From: Hirschia litorea
Lineage (GTDB): Bacteria > Pseudomonadota > Alphaproteobacteria > Caulobacterales > Hyphomonadaceae
Length of the DNA: 64,000 bases
Assembly: GCF_042665075.1 (NCBI RefSeq)
Contig: NZ_JBHTBR010000005.1
Coordinates: forward strand, 868,001-932,000
Reading direction: 5' to 3'
The position numbers were made by a program, and so were the translations under genes. Shown piece by piece: positions 1 to 8,295 of the stretch. Numbering within the stretch: the stretch's first letter is position 1; each line of letters opens with the position of its first letter. Under the pieces are notes generated by a model, which was given only the letters and a program-made list of their open reading frames with translations, had not been told where the DNA came from and made no database searches.

Positions 1-2
1 CG

Positions 3-497
3 GAAGTTTATGGGGACATTGAGCTTACTGTCGCATCAAAAGATTCTGATGGAATTGCTCCAGAAGGTAGTGCGGATGTCGTTCTTACATTCCGTAACGT
101 GCATAATTGGATGAGCAATTCATACGCTGATAAAATGTTCAAAGATGCTTATAAAGCATTGAAACCAGGCGGTGTTTTGGGTGTTGTTGAGCACCGTTTG
201 CCGTCTGCTGGAGAACAAGACCCAACAGGTAGCAGCGGATATGTGAAAGAAGCATTGGTTCGTCAGTTTGCTGAAGAAGCTGGATTTGAGTTTGCGGGAA
301 GTTCAGAAATAAACGCGAATCCTGCAGATACAGCAGATCACCCTTTTGGTGTTTGGACCTTGCCGCCAGTAAGCCGAAGTGCGCCGCGCGGAGAAGAAGC
401 GTCACCAGACTTTGATTCAGCAAAATACGCTGCGATTGGAGAATCTGACCGCATGACACTTAAATTTATCAAACCAGAGACAACTGCCCAAGAATAG
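3..497 (+). CDS. SAM-dependent methyltransferase, C-terminal part (5' end outside window)
   Basis: The reading frame is open from base 3 without a start, so the gene begins before the window. The visible part includes the run ADVVLTFRNVHNW, which fits the strand-4 region of a class I Rossmann methyltransferase, followed by KPGGVLGVVEHR, the usual 'presentation of the product' motif after it. The C-terminal third (PFGVWTLPP) resembles the predicted-methyltransferase group COG4798. The substrate cannot be deduced. A hairpin follows the stop codon. Confidence 0.8.
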   Translation, partial: EVYGDIELTVASKDSDGIAPEGSADVVLTFRNVHNWMSNSYADKMFKDAYKALKPGGVLGVVEHRLPSAGEQDPTGSSGYVKEALVRQFAEEAGFEFAGSSEINANPADTADHPFGVWTLPPVSRSAPRGEEASPDFDSAKYAAIGESDRMTLKFIKPETTAQE

Positions 498-519
498 GGT
501 TTAATACACTCCCATGTGG

Positions 520-549
520 AACAGCCGCCTAAAAGTTTAGGCGGTTGTT
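520..549 (+). terminator. hairpin after the methyltransferase gene
   Basis: Arms at 520-533 and 536-549 are complementary over 14 bases with one G-T pair. There is no long T tract (only TTGTTC), so termination is plausible but not certain. It separates the methyltransferase from the lipoprotein gene. Confidence 0.5.
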
Positions 550-590
550 CGTGGATGGCTTATAATTAGCTGTAGTGGGAGGGTAGTTTT

Positions 591-1484
591 ATGTCGCAAG
601 CGATTAAACTTTTTTTGGCTGGACTTTGTCTGGTCATGGTTGGGTGTTCGCAAAATGATGGGGTGGGATCTCCGCCTCCACCGTCGCCGGCTCCACCACC
701 TCCAGCAGCGCCTGCTCCAGCGCCTCTTCCATTGCCGCCTCCTGTGATGGATTTTCCAGACAGAGCCGAAGGTGAGCCAGCCTTTGATGATGCTGTTTCT
801 CTGGAAATTGTGACTGATTTTCTAAGCTCGGATCGGGATTTTAAGCCCAATAAAGGAGAATTGCCGATTGGCCTTGTGCTGTTCGACAGAGGAGAAGAAT
901 TAAAAAATGCTGTCATTTGTGATGCTTACACAAAAGAATTGCGGACTTATTCAGACGCAGTGATCGATTCTCCGGATCAAGACTTCTTTGTCACATACTG
1001 GTTGTTGAAAGACCAACCAGCCGATTTTTCCAGCTGTGATGCGTTGCGTCAGTCTTATGATTATGACCGTGCGGCAGCGATTAAAGCAGAATATGGGCTG
1101 AGTGATACGGCAGGTCCAGTGTTTCTGGCCGTCGATTCTGATGGCAATAGTGTGTTTTTAGACCTGTCTGCTGCCAGTCTGGAAGCCACGCGGTCTGCTG
1201 TTGATCAGTGGCTGGTGTTGGCGCTGGAGGCGTCTGCTGAGGCAGAGGTTCAGGAGGCGATGGTGGATGATGAGCCTATGGAATCCGTGAATGCAGATGG
1301 AGACGCGACCACGCCGATGGTATCATCTCGATTTTCTTTAGCGTCATTTTCAACGGGTATGAAAGCCAAGTTTTTAACAGATGGGAATTCTACTGTCAGT
1401 GAAACGAAAAAAGGAAACACTACTTTATTTGCGTATTCGGATTCTGGAACAGGTTACCGAATAGGCTCTACACTGAGATTCTAG
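591..1484 (+). CDS. lipoprotein with proline-rich linker, unknown function
   Basis: I do not recognise this 297-residue protein. It starts with a short basic and hydrophobic segment ending in VMVGC, a lipobox-like cleavage site, so it is probably lipid-anchored. A Pro/Ala-rich stretch follows (about residues 27-53), probably a flexible tether, and then an acidic globular part with two cysteines (about C110 and C149). A good Shine-Dalgarno (GGGAGG) lies about 8 bases before the ATG. The lytic transglycosylase at 48.9 kb has the same lipobox-plus-Pro-linker design. Probably a cell-envelope protein. Confidence 0.75.
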   Translation: MSQAIKLFLAGLCLVMVGCSQNDGVGSPPPPSPAPPPPAAPAPAPLPLPPPVMDFPDRAEGEPAFDDAVSLEIVTDFLSSDRDFKPNKGELPIGLVLFDRGEELKNAVICDAYTKELRTYSDAVIDSPDQDFFVTYWLLKDQPADFSSCDALRQSYDYDRAAAIKAEYGLSDTAGPVFLAVDSDGNSVFLDLSAASLEATRSAVDQWLVLALEASAEAEVQEAMVDDEPMESVNADGDATTPMVSSRFSLASFSTGMKAKFLTDGNSTVSETKKGNTTLFAYSDSGTGYRIGSTLRF

Positions 1485-1614
1485 TGAAAAAGGGGTTTCC
1501 CTTTCCTATGGTAAATCGGTTAAGTATCCAGTTGAGATACTGTCACTGCAATGTTTAAGTGATGGTTCCACATAACCTATTATAAACCTCGGTTCGAGGA
1601 AGGATTGTACGATT

Positions 1615-1917
1615 ATGGATTTGAATGAAATTACGGCCAAGATTTCTGAAGTTGTTTCCTCAGGTACCGATTTTGATGACAAAGTGAAATTTGACTTTGG
1701 TGATGAAGGCAAGCTTTTCATTGATGGTGCAAGCAACTCTGTATCAAATGATGATGGAGACGCAGACGCAACGATTTCTGTTGATTTTGAAGATTTCAAA
1801 AAATTGGCACAAGGTCAGATGGATCCAATGATGGCATTCATGCAAGGCAAGCTAAAAGTTGCTGGTGACATGGGCGTGGCTATGAAACTTCAAGGTCTCT
1901 TTTCAAGCATGACCTAA
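1615..1917 (+). CDS. SCP-2 sterol-binding domain protein
   Basis: The 100-residue protein is a stand-alone SCP-2 (sterol carrier protein 2) domain. Typical elements are the acidic strand GKLFIDG, a DATISVDFEDF strand-helix and the MMAFMQGKLKVAGDMGVAMKLQGLF tail, which forms the lipid-binding tunnel in the family. Such proteins bind lipids or acyl chains in the cytoplasm; the bacterial ligand is not known here. The length is normal for single-domain members. A hairpin terminator follows. Confidence 0.9.
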   Translation: MDLNEITAKISEVVSSGTDFDDKVKFDFGDEGKLFIDGASNSVSNDDGDADATISVDFEDFKKLAQGQMDPMMAFMQGKLKVAGDMGVAMKLQGLFSSMT

Positions 1918-1944
1918 GCATTCGTTTGTGAAGTGAATTTAAGG

Positions 1945-1979
1945 ATACCCTCGATGCGTGCTGTATCGGGGGTATTTTT
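1945..1979 (+). terminator. rho-independent terminator after the SCP-2 gene
   Basis: An 11-base stem (1945-1955 with 1965-1975, one G-T pair) is followed by five Ts. The hairpin covers a GTG at 1958 that opens the longest frame of the next gene, an argument against that GTG being the true start. Confidence 0.7.
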
Positions 1980-2050
1980 ATGCTGTAGTAAAACTTTTAG
2001 GAATGCGTGCCATAGTATGCGTGTTCAGTTTGAAGTGGAGGCGAAGGTTC

Positions 2051-2980
2051 TTGAGTGATTTTGTCGTAATTGCGAATAACCCAGCTCCAGAGTTTGCTGA
2101 GATTTTCCACTTTCAAGATGCAGAACGCAATGTGATGCGGGGAATGTATGCGCGTGCAAGTTCCCGCTTTAAGCAATCAAGGGGCACAGTGATTGTGTGT
2201 CCAGGGCGTTCAGAATTTATCGAAAAATATTTTGAAGTCGCGCGTGACCTGCAGGCGAGAGGCTTTTGCGTGGTTGTGTTTGATTGGCCGGGGCAGGGCT
2301 TATCCTATCGGCCAACGTCTGATCGTCTTACGGGATATATAGATCACTTTGATACATATGTTCATGCGTTGCGCCTTGGGTTAAACGCGATAGAAGACAA
2401 GATTGTTGGGCCTTTATGTGTGTTGGCGCATTCTATGGGCGGTGCAATTGCGCTCGAAGCCCTACGTCAACAAGTTATTGAGGTTGAGGCCGCTGCCTTT
2501 AGTGCGCCTTTATGGGGATTGAAGATATCAAAGCTGACCTATCCTGTGATTGGGGCCATGAATATTCTAGGGCGAGGTGAGTCTCGCGTTTCTAAGCATA
2601 ATTTAGAAGAAAAGTTTGAGGGCAATATCGTCACCCACGATAAAGACCGCTGGCTCATACAGCAGCAATTGATTGCTGAAAATTCTGATTTGGCACTTGG
2701 GTCTGTAAGTTGGGGCTGGGTTCAGGAAGTTATAAAAATATGCAAAGGCTTTAAGCGCATTGGTGTGCTAGATCATCTAACTATGCCCATGCTGGTCGCA
2801 TCTGCTGAAAAAGAAGCATTGGTGGATAATAAAAGTCATCGCTTGTTGGCGGAGCGGATGAAAAGTGCGCAGCATATTGAAATAGCGGGCGCTAATCATG
2901 AATTGCTTATGGAGACTGATGCAAAGCGTGATCAGTTTTTAAATGCGTTTGATAAAATGCTTGACCGCGCGGGAATTTAG
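2051..2980 (+). CDS. alpha/beta hydrolase, lysophospholipase/monoacylglycerol-lipase type
   Basis: About 309 residues of the alpha/beta hydrolase fold, 'hydrolase 4' (PldB-like) group. The nucleophile elbow is AHSMGG; the fold is also marked by FDWPGQGLS near the oxyanion side, and the late histidine is in GANHELL. Expected to cleave an acyl ester such as lysophospholipid or monoacylglycerol. The frame is open back to a GTG at 1958, but that lies in the preceding terminator. The TTG at 2051 has GGAGG nine bases upstream and gives MSDFVVIANNPAPEF, an N-terminus that looks normal for the family. ATG at 2003 is the alternative. Confidence 0.85.
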   Translation: MSDFVVIANNPAPEFAEIFHFQDAERNVMRGMYARASSRFKQSRGTVIVCPGRSEFIEKYFEVARDLQARGFCVVVFDWPGQGLSYRPTSDRLTGYIDHFDTYVHALRLGLNAIEDKIVGPLCVLAHSMGGAIALEALRQQVIEVEAAAFSAPLWGLKISKLTYPVIGAMNILGRGESRVSKHNLEEKFEGNIVTHDKDRWLIQQQLIAENSDLALGSVSWGWVQEVIKICKGFKRIGVLDHLTMPMLVASAEKEALVDNKSHRLLAERMKSAQHIEIAGANHELLMETDAKRDQFLNAFDKMLDRAGI

Positions 2981-2983
2981 AAT

Positions 2984-3817
2984 TTACCCGCAGTCAAATG
3001 CACGGGCAGAGCGCCTTAGAGAAATAAGTGCTTCATCCAAAATTTCTTGGTTTGCAGCTGCTACAATCTGACCGCCCAGAGTGGCAGGACGACCGCACCA
3101 GTCAGTGACCACACCACCAGCATTCTCTATGACGGGTATAAGCGCGGCGACATCATACGGCTGTAAGCCTGCTTCAGCGACCATATCCATAGTACCGGCT
3201 GCCACTCTTGCATACGCATACGCATCCAATCCATAGCGCGTTAATTTAGCGGTTGCGCGTAAGTGCTCAAAAGCGCCGCGTTCGGGGTGTGTGAATATAA
3301 AATAATCAGTTGTGGCAAGAATAGCGTCGGTCAATTTCTTGCAAGGTCTTGTCTTCAAATTGCGCTTTTCACCTTCAGAATCAATCATATAAGATCCGGA
3401 CGGTGTGCCGACATATCGCTCTTTTAGATAAGACTGGTCAATCACGCCGACGATAGATTTGTTATCACGCACAAGGCCGATCAATGTAGTCCACACTGGA
3501 AGACCTGAGATGAAAGCACGTGTGCCATCAATGGGATCAAGATACCAAGTCCAGCCGGAAGTTCCTGATTTTTCGCCATATTCTTCGCCCATAATCGCAT
3601 CGTCTGGGCGTTCAGCATCAATGATTTCACGAATAGCGCGTTCAGCTGCTTTGTCGGCTATTGTGACGGGGTCAAATCCAGTTTGAGCCTTATTATCTGC
3701 TAAGGAGCCTTCGCCACGAAAATAGGGCAAAATAGCTTTGCCTGCGGCATCAGCAAGACGCTCTGCAAAGGCTGTGAGTTCTTGAATTTCGGCGGGTGTG
3801 TATGTGGTATCGCTCAT
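2984..3817 (-). CDS. hisN: inositol monophosphatase family phosphatase, HisN (histidinol-phosphatase) type
   Basis: About 277 residues. It has the metal-binding motifs of the Li-sensitive phosphatase superfamily: GEEYGEKSG, WYLDPIDGTRAFISG and, near the end, PYDVAALIPVIENAGG. The TRAFISGLPVW variant is typical of the HisN group that dephosphorylates histidinol phosphate in alphaproteobacteria, rather than SuhB; a second, SuhB-like member lies at 16736. The start at 3817 (MSDTTYTPAEIQ) is preferred over the upstream ATG at 3916, whose 33 extra residues look untypical. Converges with the hydrolase, three bases apart. Confidence 0.8.
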   Translation of the reverse strand: MSDTTYTPAEIQELTAFAERLADAAGKAILPYFRGEGSLADNKAQTGFDPVTIADKAAERAIREIIDAERPDDAIMGEEYGEKSGTSGWTWYLDPIDGTRAFISGLPVWTTLIGLVRDNKSIVGVIDQSYLKERYVGTPSGSYMIDSEGEKRNLKTRPCKKLTDAILATTDYFIFTHPERGAFEHLRATAKLTRYGLDAYAYARVAAGTMDMVAEAGLQPYDVAALIPVIENAGGVVTDWCGRPATLGGQIVAAANQEILDEALISLRRSARAFDCG

Positions 3818-3984
3818 ATCGGCGAAGATGCCGAGAGCTGCGCTTTTTGGCAAGTAGTTATTGAACTTTGTTTTAATAACACGAAGACGGCTCGCCAATC
3901 TTCTATCTGAATACACTCAAATTGTGGGAATAGTTATAGCCATTCCCACAACAGATAAGGTCGAGTGTATTGATTTTTATAAGG

Positions 3985-4383
3985 TTATGCAGCGCCCTGA
4001 TCGTTGCTGTCTTCTTCTAGCGCTTTTGCTAGGTCGAGAAGACGGCGGCGCGGGCGTTCACTTAGGCGGTAATAAGCACGCACAAGCTCGAGTGTTTCCT
4101 TTTGAGAAAGCACGTCACCTGAAATTGTGTCATGACCATCATTTGCAGCTGCTTGTTTTCCATCTGGTGCAAGACCATCAAAGAAATAACTCACATTCAC
4201 CGTTAAAGCATTTGCAAGGTCGAAAAGGCGGCTTGCTGTAATGCGGTTTGCACCACATTCGTATTTTTGAATTTGTTGGAAACGTACCCCAATCTCGGAG
4301 GCGAGGTCTTGCTGAGTCATTCCCAGAAGACGGCGTCTACGACGAAGGCGCTTTCCTACATAAATATCTACATCTGTTGCCAT
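3985..4383 (-). CDS. XRE-family helix-turn-helix regulator
   Basis: 132 residues. The N-terminal Cro/CI-type helix-turn-helix contains VGKRLRRRRRLLGMTQQDLA and the recognition helix FQQIQKYECGANR. The C-terminal half is a short helical tail (ETLELVRAYYRLSERPRRRLLDLAKAL), the usual layout of this alphaproteobacterial group. ATG at 4383 is chosen over the GTG/ATG six codons upstream. A perfect inverted repeat lies 22-42 bases before the start and may be its own operator. The target genes are not known. Confidence 0.85.
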   Translation of the reverse strand: MATDVDIYVGKRLRRRRRLLGMTQQDLASEIGVRFQQIQKYECGANRITASRLFDLANALTVNVSYFFDGLAPDGKQAAANDGHDTISGDVLSQKETLELVRAYYRLSERPRRRLLDLAKALEEDSNDQGAA

Positions 4384-4404
4384 TTTATACACTCCGACCA
4401 TGCG

Positions 4405-4425
4405 GGTACGATTTGGCGTCGTACC
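4405..4425. promoter_or_regulatory. inverted repeat upstream of the XRE gene, candidate operator
   Basis: Perfect 7-base arms GGTACGA (4405-4411) and TCGTACC (4419-4425) are separated by 7 bases. It sits just in front of the XRE gene on the minus strand, so autoregulation is a reasonable inference. No direct evidence. Confidence 0.4.
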
Positions 4426-4661
4426 AATTAAAGACCTGTCGGGAGGTACTGAGCAAGCTGCGGGCCAGTTGGGGATAATTGTCTAAATAAAATGCAATGT
4501 TGAAAAAAATTAACTAAGTATCGGGGATTTGCTCAGAACAAATTGCTTAAGGGATAGGCAGTCTTAAATGCTTTGCTGATCAATTGGGCAGATTGAAGAA
4601 ATGTTGGGGTTCAAGAGCTGTTGAAATTGCAAAAGGCATATCCAAAGTCTTTAATGATCTT

Positions 4662-4750
4662 GTCGGCGTTCGCGCCGCGACGTTCTGATTGTCGGAACGT
4701 TTCCTCCCTATTTAGACTTTGGCCACATCTTTGGATGTGGCCTTTTTTTT
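4662..4750 (+). ncRNA. candidate small regulatory RNA with anti-Shine-Dalgarno stretch
   Basis: No reading frame fits here, yet a strong terminator stands with no gene in front of it. In order: a 5-bp hairpin with a TTCG loop (4664-4677), a 6-bp hairpin (arms 4680-4685 and 4695-4700), a single-stranded stretch TTCCTCCC (4701-4708), and a terminator of a 9-bp stem (4721-4729 with 4734-4742) followed by eight Ts. A promoter-like pair TTGCAA (4627-4632) and TTTAAT (4650-4655), 17 bases apart, would start RNA near 4662 and give about 89 nt. Exposed CCUCC runs are typical of alphaproteobacterial trans-acting sRNAs that block ribosome binding sites. The bases between this element and the XRE operator (4426-4620) show nothing else. 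Confidence 0.55.
4721..4750 (+). terminator. strong rho-independent terminator of the candidate sRNA
   Basis: A perfect 9-bp stem GGCCACATC/GATGTGGCC with a 4-base loop is followed by eight Ts. The nearest plus-strand gene upstream is far away (2980), so the terminator must serve an unannotated transcript. Confidence 0.85.
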
Positions 4751-4760
4751 ATAGGTGATT

Positions 4761-5681
4761 TCACGCAATAGCGGGCTTTTGCGGGGCATTATAGGTTGCC
4801 CATTCACTAATGTTTTCAAAAATTTCGTTGATGTCTTTTTTCAAGTGCGCAGCATTGGACGACAAAATAACATTATGTTCGTCCAAATAAAGTTTCCTAT
4901 TGATCTCTATTTGAATGGCGTGGCGCTGCTTTTCTGGTCGGCCTTGAGATTGGGTAATATAGCCACCTGCATAGGGGCGGTTTCGGACCACAGAATAACC
5001 GCGTGTGGAAAATGCTCTTTCTATAAGGTCAGTAAAATCTGAATTGCACGCGGCCCCGAATCTGTCCCCTAACACGATATCCGGGAAAGTTGCACCAAGT
5101 TCACTTTGTGACGGCATGGAGTGGCAATCGACCAGAAATGAGACACCAAAGGCTTTGCGAGTAGCATCGATGAGGGAGTTGAGAGCTTTGTGATAGGGCG
5201 TATAAACTGTTTTAAGACGCTTTTTTACCTCTGCGGGCGTGAGTTTGCGTCCGTAAATTGAGGTACCTGAAAATGCGATACGTGGAATGCACCCTAAGCC
5301 AGCTTGTACACGTGGGGTGCGATTGGGGCGTGGTGATTTGATGGGTGGGTCGATTATATGCGCGTCTAGTTCGTTAGCGGCGCGGTTTAAGTCAAGACAG
5401 GCACGTCCGACAAGTGCTCTTAATAAAGGGGAGCCCCATTGAGGTGTATCTGAGAATAGATAATCAACATAAGCATCTTCAACGCGGCGTAAATCCATGG
5501 GGTCCGCGATACATGCACTGAAAAATATGCGCGGATAGGCGCGTCCTGAATGTGGTGATGCAAACACAATAGGGGAGGTTTGGTTTTGCGGATGGGAGAT
5601 GGCAAAACTATCCTCACCATCATCAAGGATTTGGCGGGTATTCAATTCTTTAATCGTATTGGGAATATTTCCATGCATCAT
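4761..5681 (-). CDS. N-formylglutamate amidohydrolase family protein
   Basis: About 306 residues. It matches the N-formylglutamate amidohydrolase fold: VFASPHSGRAYP near the N-terminus, RRVEDAYVDYLF, DLNRAANELDA, VDCHSMPS (metal-binding region) and HAIQIEINRKLY. The family hydrolyses N-formyl-glutamate, the last step of one histidine-degradation route, but many alphaproteobacterial members stand alone outside a hut operon, as here, so the physiological substrate is open. ATG at 5681 with an AGGGA about ten bases upstream is chosen; an in-frame TTG at 5714 lacks a ribosome site. Confidence 0.85.
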   Translation of the reverse strand: MMHGNIPNTIKELNTRQILDDGEDSFAISHPQNQTSPIVFASPHSGRAYPRIFFSACIADPMDLRRVEDAYVDYLFSDTPQWGSPLLRALVGRACLDLNRAANELDAHIIDPPIKSPRPNRTPRVQAGLGCIPRIAFSGTSIYGRKLTPAEVKKRLKTVYTPYHKALNSLIDATRKAFGVSFLVDCHSMPSQSELGATFPDIVLGDRFGAACNSDFTDLIERAFSTRGYSVVRNRPYAGGYITQSQGRPEKQRHAIQIEINRKLYLDEHNVILSSNAAHLKKDINEIFENISEWATYNAPQKPAIA

Positions 5682-5818
5682 GTTGATATAATCCCTGACG
5701 TGGCGAGAAGGCAATCAATGATATTAAGGAAGTTGCTATTGAATGTTCATTGGAACTTTACTCCGTTATGAGAAGCTTGCTAAAGTAGATTTTAAGCGGT
5801 GTGGTGAGACAGGACATT

Positions 5819-6178
5819 ATGGCAAAAATTATTCTTGCAGAAGACGATAACAGCCTGCGTGGTTTTCTCGTAAATGCACTTAAAAAAGCGGGACACATCG
5901 TCAAGGATTACGATGATGGTGAAACAGCGCTAGAAGCGTTGCAGGAAGAAGTGTTTGACCTTCTCCTTACGGATATCGTTATGCCTGGTCTTGATGGGAT
6001 TGAACTTGCGCGTAAAGCTGCCGAGTTAGACCCCGCAATGAAGATTGTTTTCATTACAGGTTTTGCAGCTGTTGCTCTTTCAAATGGAAGTTCGACGCCA
6101 GCAGGCGCAAAAGTCCTCTCCAAGCCATTTCACTTGCGTGAATTGGTGGATGAGGTTGAGCGGGTGATGGCAGCTTAA
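5819..6178 (+). CDS. cpdR: CpdR-type single-domain response regulator, ClpXP adaptor
   Basis: 119 residues, a lone receiver domain with acidic pair EDD (residues 8-10), phospho-acceptor D52 in LLTDIVMPGLDGIELA, and the conserved FITGFAAVAL and KVLSKPFHLRELVDEVERV. These strings match CpdR. In Caulobacter, unphosphorylated CpdR binds ClpX, takes the protease to the pole and primes degradation of PdeA, McpA and (with RcdA and PopA) CtrA; phosphorylation by CckA-ChpT turns it off. The start at 5819 has AGGA five bases upstream. rcdA lies 16 kb away in this same window. Confidence 0.9.
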   Translation: MAKIILAEDDNSLRGFLVNALKKAGHIVKDYDDGETALEALQEEVFDLLLTDIVMPGLDGIELARKAAELDPAMKIVFITGFAAVALSNGSSTPAGAKVLSKPFHLRELVDEVERVMAA

Positions 6179-6238
6179 AGCGCACTAGCGGATAAGTATG
6201 GGCTTGGCGAAAGCCTGAATTCATGCTCTTAGGCTGAT

Positions 6239-7423
6239 ATGTCTTCACAAAATTACGATATTATTGTTCTTGGCGCAGGTGCGGCGGGGCTGTTTAGTGC
6301 TATTCAAGCAGGAAAACGTGGACGTTCAGTTTGCGTGATTGATCATGCGAAAAAGCCAGCGGAAAAAGTGCGTATTTCTGGCGGTGGGAGATGTAATTTC
6401 ACGAATGTGAATACGCATCCCTCGCGGTTTATTTCGCAGAACCCGCACTTTTGTAAATCAGCTCTGAAACAATATACTCAGCATGATTTTATCGCGCGCG
6501 TTGAAGAGCAGGGTATTGCCTATCACGAAAAAGCTTTGGGTCAGTTGTTTTGTGATGAAAGCGCAAATGACATCATTCAAATGTTGTTGGATGATTGTAT
6601 GTTTAACAATGTAGATATCATGTTAAGCACTGATATTCATAGAGTTTCTAAGCGTGATACTGAATTTTTAGTGCAGACCAGCGCAGGCAATATGCATTGT
6701 GATTCATTGATTGTCGCGACAGGTGGTTTGTCCATTCCTAAAATGGGAGCCACGCCTTTTGCCTATGAATTAGCAAAACAATTTGGCCTAAATATAATTG
6801 ATCCAAGACCGGGTTTGGTGCCGTTTATGTTTGGCGGTGAACTGCTTGCGGGCATGTCTGAACTGTCAGGTGTGTCTGTAAATGGGCGCGTGGATACAGG
6901 ACAAATGGCTTTTGAGGAGGCGCTTCTGTTTACCCACAGGGGGCTGTCTGGTCCTGCTGTGCTACAAGCTTCCTCCTACTGGTTCCCCGGTCATGAGATA
7001 GAGGTGGACCTCGCCTGCAAGGTAGATGCTTTGGCTGCGCTCAAAAAAGGACGCGAAGAGGCTCCTAAGAAAAAACTTGCGAGTATTCTTGAGACATTTT
7101 TGCCATCTCGATTGGCACAAACAATATCAGAGGAAACATTTCCTGATATTCGCATTGCTGACCTTTCCAATGCAAAGTTAGACGTGGTTGCAAAACGTAT
7201 TAAGCATTGGCGATTGAAACCTGTAGGCACTGAAGGTTATCGAACTGCTGAGGTGACTATTGGGGGGATTGATACAAATGACTTATCCTCCAAAACTATG
7301 GAAGCTAAAGACGTGCCCGGATTGTTTTTCATCGGTGAGGCTGTTGATGTCACCGGTTGGCTTGGCGGGTATAATTTCCAATGGGCTTGGTCGTCGGGAT
7401 ATGTAGCCGGACGAAACGCCTAG
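6239..7423 (+). CDS. FAD-dependent oxidoreductase, HI0933/BaiN (YhiN) family
   Basis: 394 residues. The N-terminal dinucleotide-binding motif is VLGAGAAGLFSAIQAGKRG, followed by the family signature KVRISGGGRCNFTN, and the C-terminal FAD contact is in GLFFIGEAVDVTGWLGGYNFQWAWSSG. Members are soluble flavoproteins whose physiological substrates are mostly unknown (some act on steroid intermediates or aminoacetone). Length and motif order are normal. The gene converges with zapA, 24 bases apart. Confidence 0.9.
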   Translation: MSSQNYDIIVLGAGAAGLFSAIQAGKRGRSVCVIDHAKKPAEKVRISGGGRCNFTNVNTHPSRFISQNPHFCKSALKQYTQHDFIARVEEQGIAYHEKALGQLFCDESANDIIQMLLDDCMFNNVDIMLSTDIHRVSKRDTEFLVQTSAGNMHCDSLIVATGGLSIPKMGATPFAYELAKQFGLNIIDPRPGLVPFMFGGELLAGMSELSGVSVNGRVDTGQMAFEEALLFTHRGLSGPAVLQASSYWFPGHEIEVDLACKVDALAALKKGREEAPKKKLASILETFLPSRLAQTISEETFPDIRIADLSNAKLDVVAKRIKHWRLKPVGTEGYRTAEVTIGGIDTNDLSSKTMEAKDVPGLFFIGEAVDVTGWLGGYNFQWAWSSGYVAGRNA

Positions 7424-7447
7424 TCCTAAAGCGAGACTATTTTAGCT

Positions 7448-7774
7448 TTAATGCGAGCGCTCTAAATGGGCAGAAAGCGATTCAATGCGGCCTGCTGCGT
7501 CATTGAGTGCTTTTGCCGCACGTGTCTCAATCGCGGATATACGATCATCGAGTGATTTCATACCGGCATTTTGTTCAACGTCATCTAATTCATCAAGCAG
7601 GGAGAGGGCAGAAGCAAGAAAGAGACGTTCAACACCGATATCTCCCATGGCTTGGGCCATGCTGCTTACACGGGCATCAAGACGGCGTCCCAATTCGTGG
7701 AGGCGTTCTTCTTGACCTTCTTCGCAAGATACAATGTAGCGTTTTTTGTTGATAATTATTTCAGCTTTACTCAT
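7448..7774 (-). CDS. zapA: cell division protein ZapA
   Basis: 108 residues. The N-terminal beta-rich head has the ZapA pattern (AEIIINKKRYIVSCEEGQEERLHELGRRLDARV), followed by a helical coiled-coil tail. ZapA bundles FtsZ filaments at the Z-ring. The neighbour upstream on the same strand is the small coiled-coil gene expected for the alphaproteobacterial ZapA-ZauP pair, with about 50 bases between them, suggesting one operon. Confidence 0.93.
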   Translation of the reverse strand: MSKAEIIINKKRYIVSCEEGQEERLHELGRRLDARVSSMAQAMGDIGVERLFLASALSLLDELDDVEQNAGMKSLDDRISAIETRAAKALNDAAGRIESLSAHLERSH

Positions 7775-7825
7775 TTGCGATCACCCCTTTAGGCTTGGGT
7801 TTGTATCGGTCTGCATTCCCCAATG

Positions 7826-8122
7826 TTAGACCTTTCCCAAAGCCTCCCTTACTTCCTGTATTGCGGCCCCCAAAGCCGTTGAAGCTTCATCGGCTAGCAT
7901 TTGCAATTCGCGTTCGCGTGCGCGGGCATTATCAAGGTCTAAAGCCAGACGTGCGCGGTCGCGTCGAAGGGCTTCAGCTTCCCTTTCGGCTGGCTTTGAT
8001 GCTTCAAGCCTTTCTGCAACGCGTTCGATATTTGTCGTCAGTGATTTTACGGCTCGGTTTAGGCGTAACTCAGCTTGTTCTAAAATATCTAGGCTTGGAG
8101 TATGGACGTTTTGTTCATTCAT
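7826..8122 (-). CDS. zauP: ZauP-like coiled-coil protein (DUF4164), ZapA partner
   Basis: 98 residues, almost entirely one charged coiled coil (LDILEQAELRLNRAV ... REAEALRRDRARLALDLDNA). Position directly upstream of zapA, size and composition match ZauP, which in Caulobacter works with ZapA to focus the Z-ring. No catalytic features. The identification rests on synteny plus the coiled-coil pattern, as sequence conservation in such proteins is low. Confidence 0.8.
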   Translation of the reverse strand: MNEQNVHTPSLDILEQAELRLNRAVKSLTTNIERVAERLEASKPAEREAEALRRDRARLALDLDNARARERELQMLADEASTALGAAIQEVREALGKV

Positions 8123-8132
8123 ATTAACTATT

Positions 8133-8158
8133 TTGCGTCACTAAGCACTTGGACGCAA
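8133..8158. promoter_or_regulatory. inverted repeat between zauP and tkt
   Basis: Perfect 7-base arms TTGCGTC (8133-8139) and GACGCAA (8152-8158), 12 bases apart, lie in the divergent zauP/tkt control region, 10 bases before the zauP start codon. Candidate operator; no known factor is assigned. Confidence 0.35.
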
Positions 8159-8238
8159 TGAAATTTTTTATTCTTTATAAATTGTGAGGTTTACGCGTCG
8201 GCACCTCGAAAAATGATAGCGCAATCACTGGTGGGGGC

Positions 8239-8266
8239 TTGACCTTCTCGCTAATGCGTTTAACTC
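8239..8266 (+). promoter_or_regulatory. possible promoter of tkt
   Basis: TTGACC (8239-8244) fits an alphaproteobacterial -35 box (GCTTGAC context). After 16 bases comes TAACTC, a weak -10. Distance to the tkt ATG is about 30 bases. Only the -35 is convincing. Confidence 0.35.
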
Positions 8267-8295
8267 ACATTTGAAACACTTTAAGGGAATGGAAA

